Shown: one piece after another, positions 8,902 to 16,615 of the stretch
Numbering within the stretch: the stretch's first letter is position 1
How the letters are laid out: every line of letters starts with the position of its first letter
Source: a virus
IMG/VR virus record: IMGVR_UViG_3300021963_000071
Coordinates: 1-64,000 of that record
Direction: 5' to 3' (one strand)
Length of the DNA: 64,000 nt
The notes under the pieces: generated by a model
Told to the model about the DNA's origin: nothing
Databases searched by the model: none
Seen by the model: the letters and a program-made list of their open reading frames with translations, nothing else
Translations under genes and position numbers: made by a program

Positions 8902-9538
8902 TATTTTTCTTCTTTTCCTTTAAGATTCTATAGGCTTTTTTGCGATATTCAGAATTTTTTTTCTTACTGATTTTGTAAGCTTCAGAATCAGTAATGCTTC
9001 TTTTCTTTTTATTGTTTTCTATAATTTCACTACTTCTAATTGCATCTAACATTCTATCAAATACAGCCTGTTCTGTCAGGCTATCATTGTATCTAAATAC
9101 AATTAGCGCAATATTATTGTCTTTGCACCATTGAGCTTTTTTGGCATCTCTTTTAACAGCTTCTTCAAAGTCATATTTAGAATCATAGAAACGACTGGTG
9201 TAATAGAAGTGTTGTCTTCCATGATATTCTGCTGCTATTTTATATTTTTCGCAGTATACGTCAAGCTTTAATTTGTCACCAATATGGTGTTCATTGACTA
9301 TTTTTTCTCCTGGCAGGAGTTTTTGCATTATTGCAGTAAGAGCCGATTGGCCCCTAGACATTTTCTTTCGTCTTTCCTTTATCCAAGAAAGACCAAGTGA
9401 GTTAATTTTTTTATTAACTTTTTCTAGGGGCCAGTCAAGCTCTCTTGCTATTTGGGAAAGAGAATAGTTTGACTCAAAAAGAAGATCGACTAGTAGCTCA
9501 ATATCGTCATCGTCTTCTTGATATCTATCACTTTTCAT
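8870..9538 (-). CDS. HTH plus Vsr/DUF559-like PD-(D/E)XK endonuclease
   Basis: An N-terminal helix-turn-helix (YSLSQIARELDWPLEKVNKK, roughly residues 16-36) precedes a nuclease-like domain with KLKLDVYCEKYKIAAEYHG, GRQHFYY and IALIVFRYND (about 75-160). That order is seen in Vsr and very-short-patch-like folds and in some phage free-standing endonucleases. I place the start at the ATG at 9538, not the TTG at 9586, because it gives the usual small overlap with the upstream gene. A lysine-rich tail ends the protein. Alternatives are a homing endonuclease or a repair nuclease. Confidence 0.62.
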   Translation of the reverse strand: MKSDRYQEDDDDIELLVDLLFESNYSLSQIARELDWPLEKVNKKINSLGLSWIKERRKKMSRGQSALTAIMQKLLPGEKIVNEHHIGDKLKLDVYCEKYKIAAEYHGRQHFYYTSRFYDSKYDFEEAVKRDAKKAQWCKDNNIALIVFRYNDSLTEQAVFDRMLDAIRSSEIIENNKKKRSITDSEAYKISKKKNSEYRKKAYRILKEKKKNNDRNTGNRDH

Positions 9539-10169
9539 TTCTAGAAGATGCGTTGTAGGTTTTGGTAAAATTAATAGTTTTACCAAGATCTATAACAGAC
9601 ATATCTAGTCTTTCCCATATCTTTCCAGATAGTGCCAGACCTAAGGAGCTGCAGTCCATTAAACAGTAGTCTACTCCTCCTTCAAATTCTGATATCTGAG
9701 AAAAAACATCGTCCAATTTATCATAATGATTATTATATGGAACGGTAATTACATTGACTTTTGTATTCAAAGTTTTATATATTGTTTTCTTATCGTGGAA
9801 AGAAACCACTAAAGTCGGAGTATGCTTAAAATAAAAAGAACAAAAATAATCAAAGATATCTTTTTCATTTAAGAAGTAATGCTCAAATAAATTAGAACTG
9901 TAACTTCTATTCGAATTTTCAATTCCTATCTTTGCATGCTTATTATTATGTATGTCATCCACTAAACCAGAAGAATAATTCTTCATAATTCTAGGATGCT
10001 CTAAAGAAATACTTTTTAATACAGCTTTTGCAAAGTGATTGGGAAAAGAATTCTCATTCTTTTTATTTAGAGCAACTATTGAATACTTAGATATATTCAT
10101 AAAAGAAAATTTCTCTTTTGAATTCATCAAAAGGGTTAAGTCAATAATTGCTTGCTTTTCATTTTTCAT
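9528..10169 (-). CDS. Probable GT-D fold glycosyltransferase-like protein
   Basis: The last 50 residues (CLMDCSSLGLALSGKIWERL then MSVIDLGKTINF) resemble the end of GT-D type glycosyltransferases, in which a glycine-rich loop is followed by a D-I/L-G motif. The start at 10169 has GGAGA upstream and lies 13 bases after the preceding stop. The longer start at 10208 would overlap the GT2 gene. It follows that GT2 gene, so the two may act on the same glycan. The similarity is weak in the N-terminal half, and the family call is tentative. Confidence 0.45.
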   Translation of the reverse strand: MKNEKQAIIDLTLLMNSKEKFSFMNISKYSIVALNKKNENSFPNHFAKAVLKSISLEHPRIMKNYSSGLVDDIHNNKHAKIGIENSNRSYSSNLFEHYFLNEKDIFDYFCSFYFKHTPTLVVSFHDKKTIYKTLNTKVNVITVPYNNHYDKLDDVFSQISEFEGGVDYCLMDCSSLGLALSGKIWERLDMSVIDLGKTINFTKTYNASSRNEK

Positions 10170-10182
10170 TGCATTCTCCAGT

Positions 10183-10893
10183 TTATAAACCGAATGTTCC
10201 CCAGTCAATTAAGACTGGATTTTCATCTACGATAGAATTAATATGATTTATATTGTGGAACTTTCCACCATCTAATTGCGAGTATCTTTCATACTTTGAC
10301 TTCTTATCTTCATCATGGACATAGCCCAGATGCTTCATAATTAAGCCTGAGTTAACCCAAAAATTATTTTGCTTTAACATATTAAGTACATATGTGGGTT
10401 CAGATCCACAAGCTAACTCTCTATCAAAGAACGTTCCACCGTTTAGATACCTAAAAATTCTACTGCTGTTTGTGGGTGCCCACAATTTATCTACTCGATA
10501 TTGAGTCTGATTCCACATGTGATAAAAGCGAACATTAACAACATCTTTTTCTGATTTGTTAAGAACAGATTTTACATCCAGTGCATCAATATTATCAATA
10601 TCATATAGCATTTCGTCGCAGTCAATAGCAATAATCCAGTCGCCTTCTGTGGCATGATTTTCTAAATTTAGCCATGCATACTTGCGAAGTCTAGCTTCAT
10701 GAACATTGAACATTCTTTTTGGTGTCTTGTAAACATTTGCATAATTTGCAGCAATTTCTGCGGTGTTATCGTCTGAGCAGTCATCGGTAAAAACAATTTC
10801 GTCTACCTGCTTTGACAGTCTTTCAAGAACATCTTTCAGAAATCTTTCGGACTCATTACGTCCGACCATTTGAGCAATAACTTTTTGACTCAT
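10183..10893 (-). CDS. Family 2 glycosyltransferase
   Basis: This 236-residue GT-A protein has the sugar-nucleotide binding TDDCSDDNTAEIA near residues 36-48 and a DxD-like IAIDCDEML near 87-95. GT2 enzymes transfer sugars from nucleotide donors. The acceptor is unknown; virion proteins, phage DNA or host envelope are all possible. I choose the ATG at 10893 (MSQKVIAQMVGRNE) because the longer start is a TTG. A terminator-like hairpin lies just upstream at 10919-10938, so this gene may start a separate transcript or depend on read-through. Confidence 0.82.
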   Translation of the reverse strand: MSQKVIAQMVGRNESERFLKDVLERLSKQVDEIVFTDDCSDDNTAEIAANYANVYKTPKRMFNVHEARLRKYAWLNLENHATEGDWIIAIDCDEMLYDIDNIDALDVKSVLNKSEKDVVNVRFYHMWNQTQYRVDKLWAPTNSSRIFRYLNGGTFFDRELACGSEPTYVLNMLKQNNFWVNSGLIMKHLGYVHDEDKKSKYERYSQLDGGKFHNINHINSIVDENPVLIDWGTFGL

Positions 10894-10918
10894 AAATTCC
10901 AATCTTAAAAATGAGAAT

Positions 10919-10938
10919 AGCGGGGTTTTACCCCCGCT
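10919..10938 (-). terminator. Intrinsic terminator-like hairpin after the 64-aa gene
   Basis: On the minus strand AGCGGGG pairs with CCCCGCT around a six-base loop, followed by ATTCTCATTTTTAAG, which is T-rich. It stands 21 bases downstream of the stop at 10960. The GC-only stem stands out sharply in this AT-rich sequence. Confidence 0.65.
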
Positions 10939-10959
10939 ACCTCAAACCAATAATAACTA

Positions 10960-11154
10960 TCAGTCAACGATTTGTTCGCGAGCCTGCACTGCAGAAATTC
11001 GCTCAACATCAACGTCTCTGAACATAAGCTCACCTGAAACACCAGGTAGGGTGCGACGGTTGCTCTTTGCGAGCTTCTCCGCATCTGCCATCGTGTTTGC
11101 CTTCACGATAGAAGTTGTGGTAACCGTGAAGTACTTGAACTTGTTTTCTGACAT
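10960..11154 (-). CDS. Hypothetical protein, 64 aa
   Basis: The protein begins MSENKFKYFTVTTTSIVKAN and contains TMADAEKLAKSNRR, resembling a small alpha-beta fold of the kind that recurs in actinophages. There are no cysteines or membrane segments. AAAGGA precedes the ATG. It has its own terminator immediately downstream, which is unusual here and suggests that it ends a transcript and may be strongly expressed. Function is unknown. Confidence 0.65.
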   Translation of the reverse strand: MSENKFKYFTVTTTSIVKANTMADAEKLAKSNRRTLPGVSGELMFRDVDVERISAVQAREQIVD

Positions 11155-11168
11155 TTTTGTCCTTTCAA

Positions 11169-11573
11169 TTATTTGGTTGGATAATGAATTGCGATATATT
11201 CTATCGCATCTTGCAGGTTGTCTGCAAGTTTTGTTGCCATATATTTCATATAAACTCTATCTTTATATGAAGGGTGACAGAATACTACAGCTGGTTGACC
11301 ATTAATTTTGGCCCACGACAACTCAAAATCTGTACCTATATATGCGCGATCTTCTATCATATATTCTACAAGAATAACATCAGATCTTTCTTGCATAAAT
11401 ATATTTTTTCTTGCGATTTCTTCTGCTGACATTGTTTTGTCTTCAGGTATTGAAGTAGGATCATACACTGAATAACCACGTTGTGTCAACATGAACGTAG
11501 CTTCTTTGCGCCAATTTGTTGCATACTCTCCAACGTAATCCATAGCGCCAGATAAAAAAACTGTAACTGTCAT
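11169..11573 (-). CDS. Nucleoside 2-deoxyribosyltransferase-like protein
   Basis: The 134-residue protein has FLSGAMDYVGEY at the N-terminus and VYDPTS near residue 36, then SDVILVEYM near 64 and YIGTDFELSWAKINGQP near 78-94. That is the layout of the nucleoside 2-deoxyribosyltransferase-like superfamily, in which the ExxxA segment bears the catalytic glutamate. Such enzymes move a deoxyribose between bases or cleave N-glycosidic bonds. It could act in nucleotide salvage or base modification alongside ThyX and dCMP deaminase further along. A promoter lies directly before the ATG, with no clear ribosome binding site. Confidence 0.7.
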   Translation of the reverse strand: MTVTVFLSGAMDYVGEYATNWRKEATFMLTQRGYSVYDPTSIPEDKTMSAEEIARKNIFMQERSDVILVEYMIEDRAYIGTDFELSWAKINGQPAVVFCHPSYKDRVYMKYMATKLADNLQDAIEYIAIHYPTK

Positions 11574-11581
11574 ATAGAAGT

Positions 11582-11610
11582 ATTATATCGTACTTTTTCT
11601 AATCAAACAA
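11582..11610 (-). promoter_or_regulatory. Sigma70/SigA-type promoter giving a near-leaderless mRNA
   Basis: TTGTTT (11610-11605), a 17-base spacer and a perfect TATAAT (11587-11582) lie 8 bases before the ATG at 11573. Transcription would begin at or within a base or two of the start codon. No Shine-Dalgarno site is present. The -35 box lies in the last codons of the upstream gene. Confidence 0.6.
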
Positions 11611-12648
11611 ATTGTCAATAATTTTTTGATAATCTCTTTCAAAGCCAAAAGATTGGTCGTCTTTTATTCTTAAACCAATAATTTTTCTTAATTCATTTAT
11701 ACTTTTTTCAGAAACAAAATCAAATAAATTTTCAGTTATTTCATTTTTATCTTGTTTTTTATTTACATAACTTTGAAGATCTTCACGCACACTACGTCTA
11801 CCAGGAGAAGAAACTGTTTGACGATTTGGATCAATTTGCGAAGGTAGAGTGCTATGTAAATGAAAAACTATAAAAGGATTTTTTAATCTCAAAATAGTAT
11901 ACCCATGCGTGTATAACCTAGAAGAGTGAAGCACTTCGTCTCCCAGGTAAAGAATGTTTTTATTTGGTTTTACTTTTGATAAATGTCCATAAGAAAAAAG
12001 AAACGCACCATTAGTATAAATAAAATTAAATAAACTTTCAAATTTTATAGTTGGTATCGAACAATTAAAAGCGGAAGAAAAAACCCAATTAATCTCAGTT
12101 TTTTCACCTAACTGATGCAATCCATATTGACTTATCTCTGGTTTTTGTTTAAATATGGGATCATTTATGTTGATATTTTTATTGGAAAAAGAATTCAAAG
12201 CGTCTTCTACAACAAATCTTCTTTTCTTTTCATCAATAAAATAACTATTTAAAGAGTAACTTATTAGAGGTTTCTCCACTCCATCTTCACTTGCTTTTTC
12301 TAGTGACGATATGAGTATTAGATCCCAATTGTAAGTAAATAACATGTGAGAATCTATTTGCATATAAAAATCTTCGTCTTGATAAAATTCATTTGCAATA
12401 TATCTGCTAATGCCAACTCCTACATTTTGCGGAAACTTAGAATGAGAAATAGATAATTTGTATGTTTTTTTTAAACTATCTAAACTTTTTATTAACTCAA
12501 TTTCATTAAGAATATTTTCTTCATAAAAACAATTGTGAATACCAAAATGGATATCATGAAATCCAGAACACTTTTCTAGTACGTCCTTTATGGTTTCAGC
12601 AAGTTCTGAGTCGTGGTAAGATCCTATTTGTACAAAAATTGAAGACAT
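11599..12648 (-). CDS. GlcNAc-transferase family (GT60-like) glycosyltransferase
   Basis: The 349-residue protein follows the PF11397-type GlcNAc transferase pattern: IFVQIGSYHDSEL at the N-terminus, NVGVGISRYIANEFYQDEDF near 75-95, then QIDSHMLFTYNWD near 97-110 with the D-S-H metal site, and a later LYLGDEVLHSSRLYTHGY. Relatives add GlcNAc to Ser/Thr or hydroxyproline in eukaryotes, and bacterial and phage copies are common. It may glycosylate a virion protein. A stop at 11599 overlaps the -35 box of the next gene. The acceptor is not evident. Confidence 0.78.
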   Translation of the reverse strand: MSSIFVQIGSYHDSELAETIKDVLEKCSGFHDIHFGIHNCFYEENILNEIELIKSLDSLKKTYKLSISHSKFPQNVGVGISRYIANEFYQDEDFYMQIDSHMLFTYNWDLILISSLEKASEDGVEKPLISYSLNSYFIDEKKRRFVVEDALNSFSNKNININDPIFKQKPEISQYGLHQLGEKTEINWVFSSAFNCSIPTIKFESLFNFIYTNGAFLFSYGHLSKVKPNKNILYLGDEVLHSSRLYTHGYTILRLKNPFIVFHLHSTLPSQIDPNRQTVSSPGRRSVREDLQSYVNKKQDKNEITENLFDFVSEKSINELRKIIGLRIKDDQSFGFERDYQKIIDNLFD

Positions 12649-12667
12649 TTATTTACCTTTTAAAGAT

Positions 12668-13072
12668 CTAAGTTGGCCAATAATATTCTAAATCTATTGG
12701 TTCATCAAAGTATTGAGAATAATATTCGTAATCTTTTCTAAGAAGATTTGACCTATGCGATTTATGAAAATCTTTATTTCCAAACCAATGTGGAAGATTT
12801 ATGCGCTTATAATCTAGCTCTTCCATCTTCATGCTATTCTTATAGCCTCGCTTTATCCATTCTTCTATTGTAAAGTTCTGGTAAAGCTTTAATGCTTCCT
12901 CATATCCTGTCCACATACGAGTAACAGGATGATTGCGCCAACCTTTTGTTGGTGTTCTATCAAGCAAAATGTTTAAAACTTGAAATGTTTCTACTCTTTG
13001 CTTTCCAAGCCGACGATAATCCAAAACTCTTACTGATTGTAAAAGATCCGGATAGGGTAAAAAGGTTTGCAT
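12668..13072 (-). CDS. MSMEG_6728-like protein (pyrimidine-dimer glycosylase-related family)
   Basis: The 134-residue protein opens MQTFLPYPDLLQSVRVLDYR and continues RLGKQRVET, then RNHPVTRMWTGYEEAL near 46-61. This pattern is characteristic of a small actinobacterial and phage family annotated as MSMEG_6728-like or pyrimidine-dimer DNA glycosylase-related. It contains the only ordinary zero-frame CGG codon I found in the window: CGT CGG CTT at 13015-13007, encoding the second Arg of a conserved RRLGKQR. A +1 shift there would hit a TAG soon after, so this CGG is read as Arg. A repair role is inferred from family annotation only. Confidence 0.7.
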   Translation of the reverse strand: MQTFLPYPDLLQSVRVLDYRRLGKQRVETFQVLNILLDRTPTKGWRNHPVTRMWTGYEEALKLYQNFTIEEWIKRGYKNSMKMEELDYKRINLPHWFGNKDFHKSHRSNLLRKDYEYYSQYFDEPIDLEYYWPT

Positions 13073-13076
13073 TTAC

Positions 13077-13472
13077 TTAATCTTTCTTAAACTCTGTCCA
13101 TGTTTTGTCGCCAACACCATAATACTCCCTAGCAAGCCCAGATGCAACTATGTCTGTATTCAAACATTGGCCGTCGGCATTCCAAACTCTAGCAAGAACT
13201 CTTCCATACTTTTCATTCTTATCAAGAATGGTTTCTATCTTAACTTTATGTCCAGCTTTTGCGAGCCATTGATCAGTAAATTCTTTTGCAGCTAAGCCCT
13301 TTTGTTTTTCTTCTAAGTTTGTTGTGCGACTTTCTGGAGTGTTAACCCCATATAATCTTACTCGCCCTTTACGAAGTGTGTCAAAACCAAGGTCAATGAC
13401 AATGTCAAAAGTGTCACCATCGATTATCTTTTTGACTTCTGCATTATAATAATAAACGTTCTTATCTTTCAT
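13077..13472 (-). CDS. Thermonuclease (staphylococcal nuclease family)
   Basis: The 131-residue protein is a compact SNase domain: KKIIDGDTFDIVID (metal aspartates), GRVRLYGVNTPES with the catalytic Arg and Glu near residues 37-49, and EKYGRVLARVW near 89-99 with the second catalytic Arg. SNases cut DNA and RNA with calcium. No signal peptide is visible. A role in host DNA breakdown or nucleotide recycling is likely. A second, fused SNase domain lies at the end of the giant hub gene at 45.6-46.7 kb. An AAAGAGAT ribosome site precedes the ATG. Confidence 0.88.
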   Translation of the reverse strand: MKDKNVYYYNAEVKKIIDGDTFDIVIDLGFDTLRKGRVRLYGVNTPESRTTNLEEKQKGLAAKEFTDQWLAKAGHKVKIETILDKNEKYGRVLARVWNADGQCLNTDIVASGLAREYYGVGDKTWTEFKKD

Positions 13473-13473
13473 T

Positions 13474-14289
13474 TTAATCTCTTTCTATTCCCATATAATC
13501 ACAAGCTTTTCTAAATATTTCTCTACTTATTGGAAACTGTGCGTCGGCATGGCTATAGCCTTCTCCAGGTTTAGGAGAAGAGGCGTGCCAGCTATGGCCG
13601 ATTGAAACAGATCCGTCATATACAACTTTATATCCTAAATGCCTAGCAAAGTATGAACACCATGTCTCTTCATAATAATGAGGAGTAGGCAGAAATGCTC
13701 CTATTGCGTTTGGATACATATCTCGATATCTAGGATTATTGGTCAACGCATTCCATACTTCTCTACGAATAAAATAAGCAGAGCCTGAGACCGTAACACA
13801 TTCAACTCTATCCCTATAGAGTTCATCTAATTTGTCTAATTCTTTCCAACCCCTATGTCTTGGAGCTGTATTGGTTCCGACTATTCCTGCATGAGTTATG
13901 TGCCCATACTCATCGCGCTGCTTGGGTCCAAGTATATGTATGTCTGGATTTTCTTTAAAAATATTTTCTATTTTTATACAGTCACTTGATGACATCCATA
14001 CATCTGCGTTTAAAACTGCGATGATTTCTGCGTTAGAATTACTAGCCATCATATTTGTAGCGGCTGAGTATCCTATATTTTGACGAAGATAAGTCCTATT
14101 AATATAGTATGAATCTTCATTATCCCTTATCCAGGGGATAAAATTATCTGTTGAATTATTATCTGTAATATACAGATTCCAGTTTTTTTCAAGCGCGCCA
14201 TTTGGACTTTTTAAATCAGAGTGAAGAGTGTCCAAAAATCTCTTCAATTCTTTTGTTGAGTTATAATTAACTATACAAAGATCAATCAT
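13474..14289 (-). CDS. Family 2 glycosyltransferase (rhamnosyltransferase-like)
   Basis: The 271-residue protein has IDLCIVNYNSTKELKRFL at the N-terminus, ITDNNSTDNF near 41-50 and AVLNADVWM near 92-100, matching GT2 enzymes of the rhamnosyltransferase and WcaA type. AAGGAG precedes the ATG. It lies next to a thermonuclease and is the fourth glycosyltransferase-like gene in 5 kb. Acceptor and donor cannot be read from the sequence. Confidence 0.82.
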   Translation of the reverse strand: MIDLCIVNYNSTKELKRFLDTLHSDLKSPNGALEKNWNLYITDNNSTDNFIPWIRDNEDSYYINRTYLRQNIGYSAATNMMASNSNAEIIAVLNADVWMSSSDCIKIENIFKENPDIHILGPKQRDEYGHITHAGIVGTNTAPRHRGWKELDKLDELYRDRVECVTVSGSAYFIRREVWNALTNNPRYRDMYPNAIGAFLPTPHYYEETWCSYFARHLGYKVVYDGSVSIGHSWHASSPKPGEGYSHADAQFPISREIFRKACDYMGIERD

Positions 14290-14536
14290 TTGGCTCCTTA
14301 GCAGTTATAAGATCAAAGGCATTTTCTGGTGATAATCCAAAGCCAATATAATAATTCATTTCCTTAAAAACTTCATCAATAGATTCTTTATCGAAGAATT
14401 CTATTAACCTATTTTTATATTGATTCATTGTGGCTTGATCTTTAAATTGATTTTTAAATTTAAAATAATTATACACTGATAGTCCTATCAATCCTATAAT
14501 GGAAGACGCCAATAAAATGTTACCATTCTTCTTCAT
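14282..14536 (-). CDS. Small membrane protein, 84 aa
   Basis: The N-terminus has one strong hydrophobic segment (LLASSIIGLIGLSVYNYF, about residues 7-24) followed by a charged region ending NAFDLITAKEPND. I choose the ATG at 14536, which has AAGGA upstream, over the ATG at 14578. The topology suggests a single-pass inner-membrane protein. Function is unknown; it may be a lysis accessory or an exclusion factor, without direct support. Confidence 0.55.
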   Translation of the reverse strand: MKKNGNILLASSIIGLIGLSVYNYFKFKNQFKDQATMNQYKNRLIEFFDKESIDEVFKEMNYYIGFGLSPENAFDLITAKEPND

Positions 14537-14741
14537 AATTTCCTTGCTCAGGAACATAAGTTTTTTCAATCCACTCATCTATGTCTTTAGTTATTTGTAC
14601 CCATGAGTTTGCCTCATTTGAGTCTTCGCAGTTTTGAGACATGTAAATGTATGTAGACTTTATGTGATCTAATACATTTAGGTCTGCAACAAAAACTGCT
14701 TGACCAGGAGCTACTTTTACTGTAACTTTTTTCTTATTCAT
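14520..14741 (-). CDS. Hypothetical protein, 73 aa
   Basis: The protein begins MNKKKVTVKVAPGQAVFVAD, a beta-rich start, and ends acidic (GNYEEEW). It has no membrane segment. Its start overlaps the stop of the preceding small gene and its end overlaps the membrane protein gene, fitting the coupled array. No family is recognised. Confidence 0.55.
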   Translation of the reverse strand: MNKKKVTVKVAPGQAVFVADLNVLDHIKSTYIYMSQNCEDSNEANSWVQITKDIDEWIEKTYVPEQGNYEEEW

Positions 14742-14949
14742 TTTCTTGTTTTTCTTCTAATTGATCTTCTACTTTATAAAGGCATATATTATCTGAGTCT
14801 GGCTCAAATGTAACAAAAAATATATTTTTATCATCTTGAGATAAACCATCTGGTGGTGGTGAATCTAGCGCAATTTTTTGCGAAGAACAACCATAAACCT
14901 GACTATGGTTTTTATATACAACTAAATAATTTAGCTTTGACGCTGGCAC
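14734..14949 (-). CDS. Hypothetical protein, 71 aa (GTG start)
   Basis: The ORF starts with GTG overlapping the TAG of dCMP deaminase, with GAGGT about eight bases upstream. The protein (PASKLNYLVVYKNHSQVYG at its start) is beta-rich with an acidic tail QLEEKQENE. It shows no catalytic motif I recognise. Context suggests a nucleotide-metabolism operon, but there is no direct link. Confidence 0.55.
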   Translation of the reverse strand: MPASKLNYLVVYKNHSQVYGCSSQKIALDSPPPDGLSQDDKNIFFVTFEPDSDNICLYKVEDQLEEKQENE

Positions 14950-15398
14950 TACCTAACCTCTATTGTTTTTACATCTGACTTATTAAGAAATTTCTTTACA
15001 GTATCCCACTGAAGATAATGGTCATCTTTTTTATAATAAACGTATTTAACTGTGCTATTTGCTATTAGCTTAGCACAAGAAAAACATGGAGGTCCATTTA
15101 CGTATATCTTAGTGGGCTTTGCGCTATAGTCGCTATGTAGGAAAGCATTTGCTTCTGCGTGAATGGCTATACAGTTATCATAGTTTGATCCATTGGGGCT
15201 ATCTTCGTAAACCCTAGGACAGCCACCATCATTGCAGTGCTCAAAACCACTTGGTCCACCATTATAACCAAAGCCAACTATATGATTAGATTCATCAACC
15301 AGTACAGCACAATATTTTCTTTTAGAACATGTAGAAAAAATTGTAGCGGAGATTTCACACATATCCATAAATTGGATATCTTTTCTTTGTACCTTCAT
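14949..15398 (-). CDS. dCMP deaminase (zinc cytidine/deoxycytidylate deaminase)
   Basis: The 149-residue protein has the deaminase zinc motifs HAEANAFL near residues 79-86 and GPPCFSCAKLI near 101-111, the HxE and PCxxC pair. An extra Cys/His group lies around CNDGGCPRVYEDSPNG. It makes dUMP, the substrate for the ThyX encoded just upstream. The length is typical. It is followed in the same run by ThyX and ribonucleotide reductase (reading right to left, these come first), forming a dNTP supply cluster. Confidence 0.88.
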   Translation of the reverse strand: MKVQRKDIQFMDMCEISATIFSTCSKRKYCAVLVDESNHIVGFGYNGGPSGFEHCNDGGCPRVYEDSPNGSNYDNCIAIHAEANAFLHSDYSAKPTKIYVNGPPCFSCAKLIANSTVKYVYYKKDDHYLQWDTVKKFLNKSDVKTIEVR

Positions 15399-15399
15399 A

Positions 15400-15564
15400 T
15401 TAAATCAAAATTAATATACCAGACAAAAACCCAATAAATAGCGCTAAAGATATGGCAATATTTTTAGTTCTTTTTGTTTCACTAAATTGTGCCACCAACT
15501 GCAAGGAAACTATATAGTTAATTAAAAGAGTAAAAATTATTGCAATGAAGAAATCATATATCAT
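15400..15564 (-). CDS. Small two-helix membrane protein, 54 aa
   Basis: This short ORF has two hydrophobic segments (FFIAIIFTLLINYIVSL, residues 5-21, and IAISLALFIGFLSGILILI, residues 36-54) joined by a short polar loop with KRTK. It overlaps the ThyX stop by 11 bases and ends two bases before the dCMP deaminase ATG. The shape fits a holin-like or regulatory membrane peptide, but position among nucleotide genes gives no support for lysis. Function is unknown. Confidence 0.55.
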   Translation of the reverse strand: MIYDFFIAIIFTLLINYIVSLQLVAQFSETKRTKNIAISLALFIGFLSGILILI

Positions 15565-16279
15565 TTTTATGAACCAGACAATTGATTGTGACAGGAAAAA
15601 CTGGAGCTATCAAATGATGCACTGCCTTTGCATATTCTCTAATTTCATATTGGGAATCGTGCTCAAGTCTTTGATTAAGAAAGAGACACACGGACTGCAA
15701 AGAACATGACCATCTATATACTACATACATTCCATAAGCTGGTAACATAAGTCTAGCCTGTTCAGGGGCTACCCCAGATTCAAGGGCTAAATTATAAATA
15801 GCTTCACCTTGTTCAACGTATTTAATTAAATTCTCAGTAAGAATTGAACCAGTCCATGGATCAACCGGACCACCAGATCCCTGCTTTGAATTTTCTGGTG
15901 CCATTCTCCATTCATCGTTTTTTGGAATATAGAATTCTGGCTCCATAGTTATATATCGTCTAGATGACTCATTCCAAGAATCCATTGTATGGTCTGAGCC
16001 TACAACATATTTCCAATGCTGTCTAGCTACCATGAGTGGTGCTTTAAATTCAAATGTAGCAAAAGCATGTCTGAACGGTGACATGTGATTTTCTCTTGCT
16101 AAGAAATCAATCAGTCGTGCATCACCAGGGCTAATTTCTTTACTCTCTTTTGCATAAGAGGCGCGAGCAGCATTGGCAACGGATAAATCCGATCCCATTG
16201 TGTCAACTAATCTAACATAACCTTTATCTAAAACATCAATAAAATTGTTTTGCTTCTCTAAAGCAATGTTTTCACTCAT
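15554..16279 (-). CDS. thyX: Flavin-dependent thymidylate synthase ThyX
   Basis: The 241-residue protein contains the ThyX signature in the form RQHWKYVVG then WNESSRRYITM (about residues 83-110), a variant of RHRxxSxNExSxRY. MLPAYGMYVVYRWSCSL near 187 and a C-terminal FPVTINCLV follow. ThyX makes dTMP from dUMP with reduced flavin and methylene-folate. Start at 16279 is preferred (GAGGAAGAAG before ATG) over a TTG at 16294. It lies beside dCMP deaminase and ribonucleotide reductase. The replaced His-Arg in the signature is worth noting but lies in a variable part of the motif. Confidence 0.9.
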   Translation of the reverse strand: MSENIALEKQNNFIDVLDKGYVRLVDTMGSDLSVANAARASYAKESKEISPGDARLIDFLARENHMSPFRHAFATFEFKAPLMVARQHWKYVVGSDHTMDSWNESSRRYITMEPEFYIPKNDEWRMAPENSKQGSGGPVDPWTGSILTENLIKYVEQGEAIYNLALESGVAPEQARLMLPAYGMYVVYRWSCSLQSVCLFLNQRLEHDSQYEIREYAKAVHHLIAPVFPVTINCLVHKNDI

Positions 16280-16607
16280 CTTCTTCCTCGTCAATATTAA
16301 AACTCTGATCTAATTCAATGAACAATTCTACCATACAGTTGTTTAAATCTTCACCTGACTTATATAAAATATCTAAAACTTCAGGTATATCCTCATTAAT
16401 AGGCGGTTCATTACTAAGTAACATAAAAATGATTTGAGAAACATTAGAAACACAATCGCCTAAAACCTCCTGCAATAATACAAGCTGCTTTAGGTCATAG
16501 GCAAGAAGCTTTTCCTTATCTTCATTTACTTCATTGATATTTGTTGATTTTATGATTTCGGAAAATAATTCGTTTATCTTATCATTATCCATATGTTCAT
16601 CAGACAT
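16272..16607 (-). CDS. Acidic hypothetical protein, 111 aa
   Basis: The protein begins MSDEHMDNDKINELF and ends in FNIDEEEDE. It is strongly acidic, mostly helical, with a hydrophobic stretch around SQIIFMLLSNEPP. The ATG at 16607 is chosen; extending to 16646 would place the start inside the ribonucleotide reductase gene and add an odd CGG codon. It overlaps thyX by 8 bases. No family is recognised. Confidence 0.55.
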   Translation of the reverse strand: MSDEHMDNDKINELFSEIIKSTNINEVNEDKEKLLAYDLKQLVLLQEVLGDCVSNVSQIIFMLLSNEPPINEDIPEVLDILYKSGEDLNNCMVELFIELDQSFNIDEEEDE

Positions 16608-16615
16608 TTTAAGCT

